Source: Promethearchaeota archaeon
GTDB taxonomy: Archaea; Asgardarchaeota; Lokiarchaeia; Sigynarchaeales; SOKP01
Direction: 5' to 3'
Length of the DNA: 7,221 nt
NCBI GenBank assembly: GCA_013375495.1
Contig: JABXKC010000069.1
Span: 1 to 7,221 of the forward strand
Position 1 is the stretch's first letter; each line of letters begins with the position of its first letter. Of the stretch, positions 1-6,152 are shown piece after piece. The translations under genes were made by a program, and so were the position numbers. The notes under the pieces were generated by a model. That model was given only the letters and a program-made list of their open reading frames with translations. It was not told the origin of the DNA and ran no database searches.

Positions 1-208
1 TATGGGGGGATTAGATTCTTCTGGAGTTTTAACTTACGGTACTCCTAAAGATGTTGAGGAAAATGTGAAAAATACTATAAAAAGTGCCGGAAAAGGTGGG
101 GGTTATTTTGTAGGACCTTCCCACGATATCATAAATATCCCCTGGGAAAATATAATGGCGATGCGAGCCGCGATCGAAAAATATCGAAAATATCCTTTAA
201 AGCTATAA
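1..208 (+). CDS. URO-D family methyltransferase-like protein, C-terminal end (5' partial)
   Basis: This is the last 68 or so residues of a protein whose start lies outside the window; the reading frame is already open at base 2 and ends at TAA 206-208. It begins with MGGLDSS, continues with YGTPKDVEENVK, and has VGPSHDI followed by PWENIMAM near the end. This order (GG-D strand, GTPxDV helix, GPSHxI loop, ENI helix) is the C-terminal signature of the uroporphyrinogen decarboxylase superfamily branch that contains the MtaA/MtbA-type corrinoid:coenzyme M methyltransferases. Those enzymes carry a third zinc-binding Cys in a PGC loop; here the loop reads GPSH, so Ser/His replaces it. Over the 34 residues that can be compared, 19 are identical to the URO-D protein at the right end of the window, so the two are paralogs. 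The substrate cannot be deduced. The next gene converges on it with only 25 bases between the stop codons. Confidence 0.85.
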   Translation, partial: MGGLDSSGVLTYGTPKDVEENVKNTIKSAGKGGGYFVGPSHDIINIPWENIMAMRAAIEKYRKYPLKL

Positions 209-233
209 AAATAGTTACAGTAATGTAGTTAAG

Positions 234-1490
234 TTAATAGTGCCATATTCTAGAAAAACTGCTAAAGATTTCTTTGAGTAAATCCTTCTTATATTTGTTG
301 TCTATATCAATATTTTTAGAAAGCAAGAAGCTATCTAACATCTCCTTGGAGATTTTATTTTCTCTTTGTTCTTTCAACCAGTTCCTAACACCAAGCACTA
401 TTCCGCCCTCAAGCCCACCAGCGAATTTTGGTAAATATTGGTTGGCGATGTATTCCGATCGATAAAAAGTCCGTACGTACAGTCCTTTTGGATCTAGAAT
501 TTTATAAAGGTGTGAAACATTTTCCGGAGCTGAATCAATTACTAAATTTTTACCTGCATCCTGTATTTTCTTATATATGGGTATCCAATCCTTTGAACCC
601 ATTGGTGAATTTCCTGCTCCCGGAACCCATTGAATTCCTGTTATACTCGGCTCTTTTAAAAAGGAATCTAAATAAGGCAGAGCGTTGGGCCCATCTAAAT
701 GATAAATTGCGTAATCCATATGCTCAGCTTGTTCGACCACATCAGGTAAAACGAATTTATTAAACCAATTAGGATTCAACATAGCGCTAAAGTCACTTTG
801 TAGAGCATACCATCTTTTTTTACTCCATACGCCTAACCAGCAATTGCAACCATCACAGTATTGCGAGATAATCCCCTGTAAATCGTCGTAAACTTTTAAT
901 AATTTCTCTAAAATTATTATTCGGCATGTATCTATAATGGTAGGATTTCGTTTCATCGTAAGTATTATGTTGGTTGGTCCTAAAAACGATGAAAGTATGT
1001 CTAGAACACCTCCAATATCGGTTACTGATATTAAATAATTCTTTTCAGCCCTTTTCGCAGCAGTTTCAGTTATGTTGAGTAACCTTGAATACCAAACATT
1101 ACTTTGATTTAGTTTGACGCTTTCTAAATGTTCTACGATATTTTCTGGTTTTATAGGAAGACTAAACCACATTGTGTTTGACTTAAATTCGGGAGACACT
1201 CCAAAAACTGCCGCTATTATTCCCGGACCATAATTTGGAAAATAAAAAGGGATTGATTCTCCTCCAAAATAAGTTTCTTTGGCTCGTTTTTCATATCCAT
1301 CTAGGGCATTATCAATTGCATCATAATCTTCAGATAAAGTCCAATCTTCACCTACGGTATCTAAAAAAGTACCAAGTTTTCCTCTTTTTTTTGGATAGTA
1401 ATAGCTTAGAACCGGGCGATCGATGATTTCGTGATCCCACCACGCACTCATTCGTTCTTTCGCGTCTTCAATATCCTCCTTATACTCCAT
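234..1490 (-). CDS. Divergent URO-D superfamily protein ('trimethylamine corrinoid protein 2'-like)
   Basis: This encodes a soluble barrel protein of 418 residues from ATG 1490-1488. It has an early WWDHEIIDRPVL block (residues 17-28), a Cys-rich CDGCNCWLGVWS stretch (212-223), YHLDGPNAL (263-271), and GIQWVPGAGNSP (285-296). The last two are hallmarks, as I recall them, of URO-D-like proteins often labelled 'trimethylamine corrinoid protein 2', a name with little experimental support. The HLDG element seems to sit where MtaA/MtbA-type enzymes have the zinc-binding HxCG, so Asp replaces the Cys and classical zinc thiol activation may be absent. The frame stays open upstream to a TTG at 1568-1566 (444 residues). 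I prefer the ATG because a TATA-like box at 1528-1535 lies inside that extension and the family similarity begins just after Met27. There is no Shine-Dalgarno sequence, and a run of eight T directly precedes the ATG. It is transcribed divergently from the flavodoxin gene. Function and substrate are unknown. Confidence 0.85.
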   Translation of the reverse strand: MEYKEDIEDAKERMSAWWDHEIIDRPVLSYYYPKKRGKLGTFLDTVGEDWTLSEDYDAIDNALDGYEKRAKETYFGGESIPFYFPNYGPGIIAAVFGVSPEFKSNTMWFSLPIKPENIVEHLESVKLNQSNVWYSRLLNITETAAKRAEKNYLISVTDIGGVLDILSSFLGPTNIILTMKRNPTIIDTCRIIILEKLLKVYDDLQGIISQYCDGCNCWLGVWSKKRWYALQSDFSAMLNPNWFNKFVLPDVVEQAEHMDYAIYHLDGPNALPYLDSFLKEPSITGIQWVPGAGNSPMGSKDWIPIYKKIQDAGKNLVIDSAPENVSHLYKILDPKGLYVRTFYRSEYIANQYLPKFAGGLEGGIVLGVRNWLKEQRENKISKEMLDSFLLSKNIDIDNKYKKDLLKEIFSSFSRIWHY

Positions 1491-1527
1491 AAAAAAAATA
1501 TTAAAACAAGTTAAATTAATCTTTTCA

Positions 1528-1535
1528 TTATATAG
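1528..1535 (-). promoter_or_regulatory. Putative archaeal TATA box for the divergent URO-D gene
   Basis: Read on the minus strand the site is CTATATAA, preceded by an A-rich BRE-like CTAAAA (1541-1536). Its centre is about 26 bases before a predicted start site near 1506, leaving a leader of about 16 bases before the ATG at 1490. This spacing fits archaeal TBP/TFB promoters. TATAAT within it would also pass for a bacterial -10 box, but I see no good -35 partner. Confidence 0.45.
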
Positions 1536-1606
1536 TTTTAGATCGTTTGGAAGCGTTTCTATTTGCAAATGATGAGAAATAATTTTAGAAATCTAAGGTA
1601 AGTAAA

Positions 1607-2176
1607 ATGGAAAAAAATAAAGTTTTGATCGTTTATGGTACCCGATATGGAGCAACGAAAAGCACAGTTGAAGAAATCGCAAGAGTTCTTCAGGAAGAGG
1701 ATTTCGTTGTTAAAATCGTCAATGTAAAAGAAGAAAAAGTCCGAAGCATCGCAGAATATGAACTAGTAATTATTGGAAGCGGAATGAGAATCGAGAGATG
1801 GGTGAGTAAGGTGGAAGGATTTTTGAAAAAGTACAATGAAGAACTCAAGAAAAAGAAAGTAGCAATCTTCGTGTCTTCAGGAGGACTAGCACTCATGGAA
1901 CATAAAGGAGAACTTGAAGAGATTGAGAGGGTAACAAAAAAGTATCTTGAAGATAAAGCTTCTAAATATGCCTTAAATCCAATTTCAATGACGATGTTTG
2001 GTGGTGTATGGGATTATAATCAAATCTCTAAAATTTTTATAAAATTCCTGGAGGCTGAAAGGGAAAATTTTATTGCTGCGGGGTTTAAAGAGACAGAACC
2101 TGGAGTTTATGATACAAGAAACTGGGACGATATTAGAAATTGGACGAGAGAATTAGTTAAAAAAGTGCGGATGTAG
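1607..2176 (+). CDS. Flavodoxin-domain protein, HemG-like (Flavodoxin_5 type)
   Basis: This is a 189-residue soluble protein with a flavodoxin fold that should bind FMN. The first strand and phosphate-binding loop are KVLIVYGTRYGAT (residues 5-17), followed by a helix. The second FMN loop is VIIGSGMRIERW (54-65), and VAIFVSSGG (85-93) gives a further core strand and loop. The C-terminal part has FGGVWDY (131-137) and YDTRNWDDIRNW (168-179), which match the conserved tail of HemG-type protoporphyrinogen dehydrogenase and its many archaeal and bacterial relatives. Its length is close to that of E. coli HemG (about 180 residues). Such relatives outside the heme pathway are usually electron carriers or oxidoreductases of unknown partner, and no heme gene is nearby, so I do not call it hemG. 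The start ATG has an AAGGT sequence 8 bases ahead. It is divergent from the URO-D gene across 116 bases. Fold is confident; the physiological role is open. Confidence 0.88.
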   Translation: MEKNKVLIVYGTRYGATKSTVEEIARVLQEEDFVVKIVNVKEEKVRSIAEYELVIIGSGMRIERWVSKVEGFLKKYNEELKKKKVAIFVSSGGLALMEHKGELEEIERVTKKYLEDKASKYALNPISMTMFGGVWDYNQISKIFIKFLEAERENFIAAGFKETEPGVYDTRNWDDIRNWTRELVKKVRM

Positions 2177-2217
2177 GTAAAAATAATCAATTTGAATCAC
2201 AAACAACTTTTAAGGTT

Positions 2218-2237
2218 CCGAAAAAATAAATTTTTGG
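2218..2237 (+). terminator. Possible weak hairpin/T-tract terminator after the flavodoxin gene
   Basis: CCGAAAA (2218-2224) can pair with TTTTTGG (2231-2237), giving seven pairs including one G-U and a six-base loop. It lies about 40 bases after the flavodoxin stop. The T5 run in the right arm could itself end archaeal transcription, and a T4 run preceded by AC occurs just before it (2208-2211). The stem is AT-rich and could easily be chance. Confidence 0.25.
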
Positions 2238-2274
2238 AGTTTTATCAATTAATGCAAAATGTAGTATCCTTATG

Positions 2275-2312
2275 ATTTAAGATAATAATTAGACTATTTT
2301 ATCTCCTTAAAT
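2275..2312. repeat. Imperfect AT-rich inverted repeat upstream of valS
   Basis: The arm ATTTAAGATAA (2275-2285) pairs with TTATC (2299-2303) and TTAAAT (2307-2312), giving eleven pairs with a three-base bulge (TCC) and a 13-base loop. It lies upstream of the predicted valS TATA box, so it is more likely a DNA-level site or chance than part of the valS leader. The rest of the 207-base gap (2177-2383) shows no open frame, tRNA or T-box motif. Confidence 0.25.
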
Positions 2313-2330
2313 TAAGTAGATTAGATAGAA

Positions 2331-2346
2331 CCGAAATTTTTAAGAT
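2331..2346 (+). promoter_or_regulatory. Putative BRE/TATA promoter of valS
   Basis: CCGAAA (2331-2336) followed by TTTTTAAGAT (2337-2346) resembles an archaeal BRE plus TATA box. The predicted transcription start near 2368 leaves a leader of about 16 bases holding the Shine-Dalgarno GAGGA at 2373-2377, seven bases or so before the ATG. A TGGTATTAT at 2352-2360 also looks like a bacterial extended -10 box, so the promoter type is not decided by this site alone. Confidence 0.4.
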
Positions 2347-2383
2347 ATTTCTGGTATTATATTAGATAATTCGAGGAATTATA

Positions 2384-5134
2384 ATGACAAGCGATTTAAA
2401 TAAAATTTACGATCACCGTACAATTGAAAAGGATTTATATGAGTGGTGGGAAAAAGAGGGTTTCTTTGCTCCTGAAAAGTCAAAAGAATTGGGAATTACC
2501 AATGAAAAATCTGAAAGATTTTGCATTACAATACCCCTACCAAATGTAACGGGACAACTCCATTCAGGTCATGCCCTAGTGATTTCACTCGAAGATTTGA
2601 TGACACGTTATGAGCGTATGCGACAAAAAGAAACACTTTATATACCGGGCACCGATCATGCCGGAATTGCGACTCAAAATGTCGTTGTTAGGGAATTACT
2701 AAAGCAAGGAATAAATCATAAGGAGTTAGGACGTGAAAAATTCGTAGAAAAAGTTTGGGAATGGAAACATAAATATCATGCCCGAATTACTGAGCAGTCA
2801 AAAAGAATGGGTATAAGTTGCGATTGGAGTCGAGAATATTTCACATTAGACCCCGATTTATCAAGAGCCGTTCGGGAAGCCTTCTATAGATTATATCATA
2901 AAGGATTAATCTATCGCGGAGAGTATATGGTTAATTGGTGTCCGGGAAGGTGTGTTACCGCAATTTCGGACTTAGAGACTGAAGCTATTGAAGAACAAGG
3001 TCAACTGTGGTATATCAAATATCCAATTATTACTAAAGACTGGAATGGTCCTCAACATTCATGGGGAAGTGGTGAATGGGCACAAGGTGCTAAAAATTTT
3101 ATTATTGTTGCTACCACAAGACCCGAGACATTATTAGGTGATTCTGCTGTCGCTACAATTAAATCTCATCCTAAGTATGCTAAGTTTATTGGTAAAAAAG
3201 CAGTTGTTCCCGCTGTGAGCAGGCCTGTACCGATCATTGTTGATCCTTTCGTGGATCCCGAATTTGGTACTGGGGCCTTAAAAATAACGCCCGCTCATGA
3301 TCCTAACGACTTTGAAATTGGTAAAAATCACGATTTAGAGTTCATTAATATTTTTAATGAAAATGCTCAAATTCTCACGGGTTTTGTTGAAGCTTATACA
3401 GGCCTAGATCGATTTGAGTGTCGGAAAGCCATACTTAAAGATCTTGAAAGGGAAGGACTAATAACTGAAATTGAACCATACAATCACTCTGAACCACACT
3501 GCCAGCGATGTCATTCAACTATTGAGCCTCGTATTTCTATTCAGTGGTTTGTGAAAACCAAACCACTTGCTGGACCCGCGATGGAGAAAGTTCGGAATGG
3601 GGAGACGATTATAATTCCTGAAAGAGAAAAACTTCGTTTTTTCCAATGGATGGAAAATATACATGATTGGTGCATATCACGCCAACTTTGGTGGGGCCAT
3701 AGAATACCAGTTTGGTACTGTGATGATTGTGGTCAAGAAATTTGTCCTGAACCAGATGTAGAATCGGTTTCAACTTGTCCTAAATGTAAGGGCTCAAGTA
3801 TTCGTCAAGATGAGGATGTATTAGATACATGGTTCTCCAGTGGTTTATGGCCTTATTCTACATTAGGTTGGCCTAACATCGATCATCCTGATTATAAACG
3901 CTTCTATCCAACCGATACTAGGGAAACGGGATACGATATTCTTTTCTTTTGGGTTGCAAGAGAAATGATGTTGGGAATCGAACTTACAGGACAGGCACCA
4001 TACCATACCGTTTATCTTCATGGTATGATTCGAGACGAAAAAGGAAGAAAGATAAGCAAATCTATGGAAAATATTGATCAATATGATCCTCTCGTAATTA
4101 TTAAAGAATATGGTGCTGATTCCCTCCGGTATGTAAACATATCAACTAGTGTTCCAGGATTAGATACCAATTTAGATCCTAAAAATATTGAGGTTGCTCA
4201 TAGATATTGTAATAAGATTTGGCAAGCTTCTCGTTATGTTTTAACCAATATTTCTACAGATGAGAAAATTAGTAAAATTAGTGAAATAGAATTTGATAAA
4301 TTAAAATTTCCGGATAGATGGATACTTTCTCGATTAAACTCAGTAATTCGAGAAGTCCAATCTTACATGGATGATTACGATTACCTACGTATGACAAGAG
4401 TAATAAAGTCGTTCTTTTGGAGTGAATTCTGCGATTGGTACATTGAGATGAGTAAGATTTTTCTATACGATGAGAACTATACCGATAAACACATTCAAAA
4501 ATCTATTTTATTACACGTATTAGAAACATTCTACAAATTACTACACCCGGTGATGCCCTTCATTACAGAAAAATTGTGGCAAACGCTCCCAAAAAGCCTT
4601 AAAAATACTCCCACAATAATGTATGCTCCTTGGCCGGAAGCACAAGAATCATTTATCGATCCTAAAATTGAAGATAGTTTTGTCTTGATGGCAGATTTTG
4701 TCCGTGAGGTGCGTCGCGTAAAACATGACTTTGGAATTCCGTTAAAAACCCTTGTACCTTTACATATAGAAACAGATACTAATCGAGAATTGTTTGAATT
4801 ATGTAGGAATGAATTAATCAAAATGGCATTTATCGACGAAGACAAATTCATAATCGATAAAAAAATCGTTCCGCCTCCTCAATCAGCCAGAATCGTCCTC
4901 AGCGGAATACCCGCATTTGTTCCTTTGTCAGGTATGATCGATATTGAAAAGGAAAAAACAAGAATCAATACTGCTTTAGACAAAGCTAAAACTGAAGCCA
5001 ATAAAATTGAAAAGAAACTTCAAAGTCAATTTTCTGAACGAGCTCCAAAAGAATTAATTGCTAAAGAACGACAAAGCCTTGAAGAATTAAAGATTAAAAT
5101 TGAACAACTTGAAGAACAATTAGAGATCCTCTAA
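2384..5134 (+). CDS. valS: Valyl-tRNA synthetase, bacterial type with C-terminal arm
   Basis: This is a complete 916-residue class I aminoacyl-tRNA synthetase that charges tRNA-Val and edits mischarged Thr. Domains in order: catalytic core with PNVTGQLHSGHAL (53-65; HIGH box as HSGH) and PGTDHAGIATQ (88-98); NWCPGRC (184-190) before the editing insertion; editing domain around 205-385 with TTRPETLLGD (244-253) and GTGALKITPAHDPND (295-309); C373/C376 closing a likely zinc site with C186/C190; a second Cys cluster (C446, C449, C454, C465, C468) before the QDEDVLDTWFSSG block (475-487); the KMSKS loop as KISKS (556-560); the anticodon-binding helices (about 645-790); and a charged coiled coil (850-916), the tRNA-binding arm typical of bacterial and eukaryotic ValRS. 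The DTWFSS motif with the DP-rich core separates it from IleRS and LeuRS. The start is supported by GAGGA at 2373-2377. It converges on the TIM-barrel gene with five bases between stops. All key motifs are intact. Confidence 0.98.
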   Translation: MTSDLNKIYDHRTIEKDLYEWWEKEGFFAPEKSKELGITNEKSERFCITIPLPNVTGQLHSGHALVISLEDLMTRYERMRQKETLYIPGTDHAGIATQNVVVRELLKQGINHKELGREKFVEKVWEWKHKYHARITEQSKRMGISCDWSREYFTLDPDLSRAVREAFYRLYHKGLIYRGEYMVNWCPGRCVTAISDLETEAIEEQGQLWYIKYPIITKDWNGPQHSWGSGEWAQGAKNFIIVATTRPETLLGDSAVATIKSHPKYAKFIGKKAVVPAVSRPVPIIVDPFVDPEFGTGALKITPAHDPNDFEIGKNHDLEFINIFNENAQILTGFVEAYTGLDRFECRKAILKDLEREGLITEIEPYNHSEPHCQRCHSTIEPRISIQWFVKTKPLAGPAMEKVRNGETIIIPEREKLRFFQWMENIHDWCISRQLWWGHRIPVWYCDDCGQEICPEPDVESVSTCPKCKGSSIRQDEDVLDTWFSSGLWPYSTLGWPNIDHPDYKRFYPTDTRETGYDILFFWVAREMMLGIELTGQAPYHTVYLHGMIRDEKGRKISKSMENIDQYDPLVIIKEYGADSLRYVNISTSVPGLDTNLDPKNIEVAHRYCNKIWQASRYVLTNISTDEKISKISEIEFDKLKFPDRWILSRLNSVIREVQSYMDDYDYLRMTRVIKSFFWSEFCDWYIEMSKIFLYDENYTDKHIQKSILLHVLETFYKLLHPVMPFITEKLWQTLPKSLKNTPTIMYAPWPEAQESFIDPKIEDSFVLMADFVREVRRVKHDFGIPLKTLVPLHIETDTNRELFELCRNELIKMAFIDEDKFIIDKKIVPPPQSARIVLSGIPAFVPLSGMIDIEKEKTRINTALDKAKTEANKIEKKLQSQFSERAPKELIAKERQSLEELKIKIEQLEEQLEIL

Positions 5135-5139
5135 AATCT

Positions 5140-6045
5140 CTAATAGAAGGATTGATCCTTAATATCCGGAATTTTTATCTGAGGAGTATTTTCTCTTATA
5201 TATTTGATCGATTTTATCGTTTCATCCTTAGTTAATTCAAAAACAATGGGACCATCAAAATTCTTTTGATAAATCAAATTTAAAAATTCGGGGGGAAAAT
5301 TCTTTCCAGTTCCTAAAGCACTATGGTCAGAGAATAGGTTCTCATCGTCGTAATCTTGAAGATGTATTTCGGCTGTTTTATCCAAATATTTTTTAGTAAT
5401 TTCCAGAAGATTATGATTTCCCGAAAAGCCACCAAGGAAGTGTGCTGTGTCTATACAAAGTTTTGTCCTCAACTTTTTTATAATTTTTAAGGTTGCGTCA
5501 AAAGGAAACTCAATATTTTCTATGGCGATTTTACTTCTATTTATATTAGTTTCTTCTATAAATCTTTCAATACTCTGTATAGCATTAGTGCTGAATAACT
5601 CCGCTGTAATTTCTTGAATCTGAGGGTTTTCAATAAAATTGATGACACTTGCGACGGTTTCGCCAGTGGGATGTAAGACAAAAACATCAACATCATCTTC
5701 AAGTTCTATAATAGAATTATAGGCTTGAATTATAGAATTAACACTTCCTTCGCGTATGAATTCATTTGGACCTCCAAGATCTAGGCTCAAGAAAGGAAGA
5801 TGAGCCGAATAAGTGATGTCATATTCATTTTTAATCTCTTGTAATGTTCTAATTTGATGATTATTCATTGGAATCGGAAAAACTTGGAATAAATCCAACT
5901 CAATTTCAAAATGTTGATAACCAGATTCGGCAGCTCTTTTAACCAAGTCAGAAAATTGAAATTCTGATATTCCTTCCAACCCTTTTTTGGCAAGGATACC
6001 ATCAATTAATAGATCATAATTCATGGGTGAAATTCCAAATCTCAT
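5140..6045 (-). CDS. TIM-barrel metalloenzyme, AP endonuclease 2/xylose isomerase-like superfamily
   Basis: This is a soluble 301-residue protein. Strands carry the expected metal ligands in order: H82 (YSAHLPF), H125 (VLHPTG), E176 (AIENIEF), D199 and H202 (CIDTAHF), H228 (EIHLQDYD), H241 (DHSALGTG) and E270 (IVFEL). These line up with eight of the nine ligands of the endonuclease IV three-metal site; the ninth (Asp two residues before H241) is Ser239, with Asp240 next to it. The superfamily includes sugar-phosphate isomerases/epimerases, AP endonucleases and the cobamide phosphodiesterase CbiR. The usual automatic name would be 'sugar phosphate isomerase/epimerase'. The TYSAHLP and DHSAL segments remind me of CbiR-type proteins, and URO-D methyltransferase-like genes flank it, but I cannot assign a reaction. 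The ATG at 6045-6043 has no Shine-Dalgarno sequence and a very short predicted leader. It is divergent from the URO-D gene at 6153 and convergent with valS. Confidence 0.85.
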   Translation of the reverse strand: MRFGISPMNYDLLIDGILAKKGLEGISEFQFSDLVKRAAESGYQHFEIELDLFQVFPIPMNNHQIRTLQEIKNEYDITYSAHLPFLSLDLGGPNEFIREGSVNSIIQAYNSIIELEDDVDVFVLHPTGETVASVINFIENPQIQEITAELFSTNAIQSIERFIEETNINRSKIAIENIEFPFDATLKIIKKLRTKLCIDTAHFLGGFSGNHNLLEITKKYLDKTAEIHLQDYDDENLFSDHSALGTGKNFPPEFLNLIYQKNFDGPIVFELTKDETIKSIKYIRENTPQIKIPDIKDQSFY

Positions 6046-6067
6046 ACTATATAGTCAACAATTTTCT

Positions 6068-6086
6068 ACAATTTCATATAAATTGT
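6068..6086. repeat. Perfect 7+7 inverted repeat over the TIM-barrel gene promoter
   Basis: ACAATTT (6068-6074), a five-base spacer CATAT, and AAATTGT (6080-6086) form a 19-base palindrome-like site. A further direct copy of ACAATTT starts ten bases away at 6058, one helical turn. The site overlaps the putative TATA box of the minus-strand gene and lies in the divergent gap, so it could be an operator for a dimeric regulator. The AT-rich setting makes chance occurrence quite possible. Confidence 0.35.
6075..6082 (-). promoter_or_regulatory. Putative TATA box of the TIM-barrel gene
   Basis: On the minus strand the site reads TTTATATG, preceded by AACAA. It is centred about 33 bases before the ATG at 6045, which would give a leader of only about eight bases. 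That agrees with the absence of a Shine-Dalgarno sequence and with near-leaderless archaeal transcripts. Confidence 0.4.
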
Positions 6087-6094
6087 TAAAAGGG

Positions 6095-6110
6095 GCTTAA
6101 TTTTTAAAGT
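6095..6110 (+). promoter_or_regulatory. Putative TATA promoter of the right-hand URO-D gene
   Basis: GCTTAA followed by TTTTTAAAGT is a BRE/TATA-like site. The predicted start near 6131 leaves a leader of about 22 bases that contains AGGAAA (6140-6145), a plausible Shine-Dalgarno sequence 7 bases before the ATG at 6153. Confidence 0.35.
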
Positions 6111-6152
6111 TTAATTTCATTTTTACATTCCATAATAATAGGAAAATTTATC

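Noticed and set aside
428..763. A 111-codon open frame on the plus strand opposite the minus-strand URO-D gene
   Set aside because: It lies fully inside a well-supported gene, has no recognisable motif and no ribosome binding site; it is a shadow frame.
1491..1568. N-terminal extension of the minus-strand URO-D gene from TTG 1568
   Set aside because: The start would be TTG without a Shine-Dalgarno sequence, the extension has no family similarity that I recognise, and the best TATA-like box lies inside it.
2177..2383. T-box or other riboswitch leader before valS
   Set aside because: No T-box consensus, specifier loop or strong antiterminator is visible, and the predicted transcription start is only about 16 bases from the ATG.
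4531..4851. A 106-codon open frame on the minus strand inside valS
   Set aside because: It is antisense to the conserved anticodon-binding domain and has no recognisable features.
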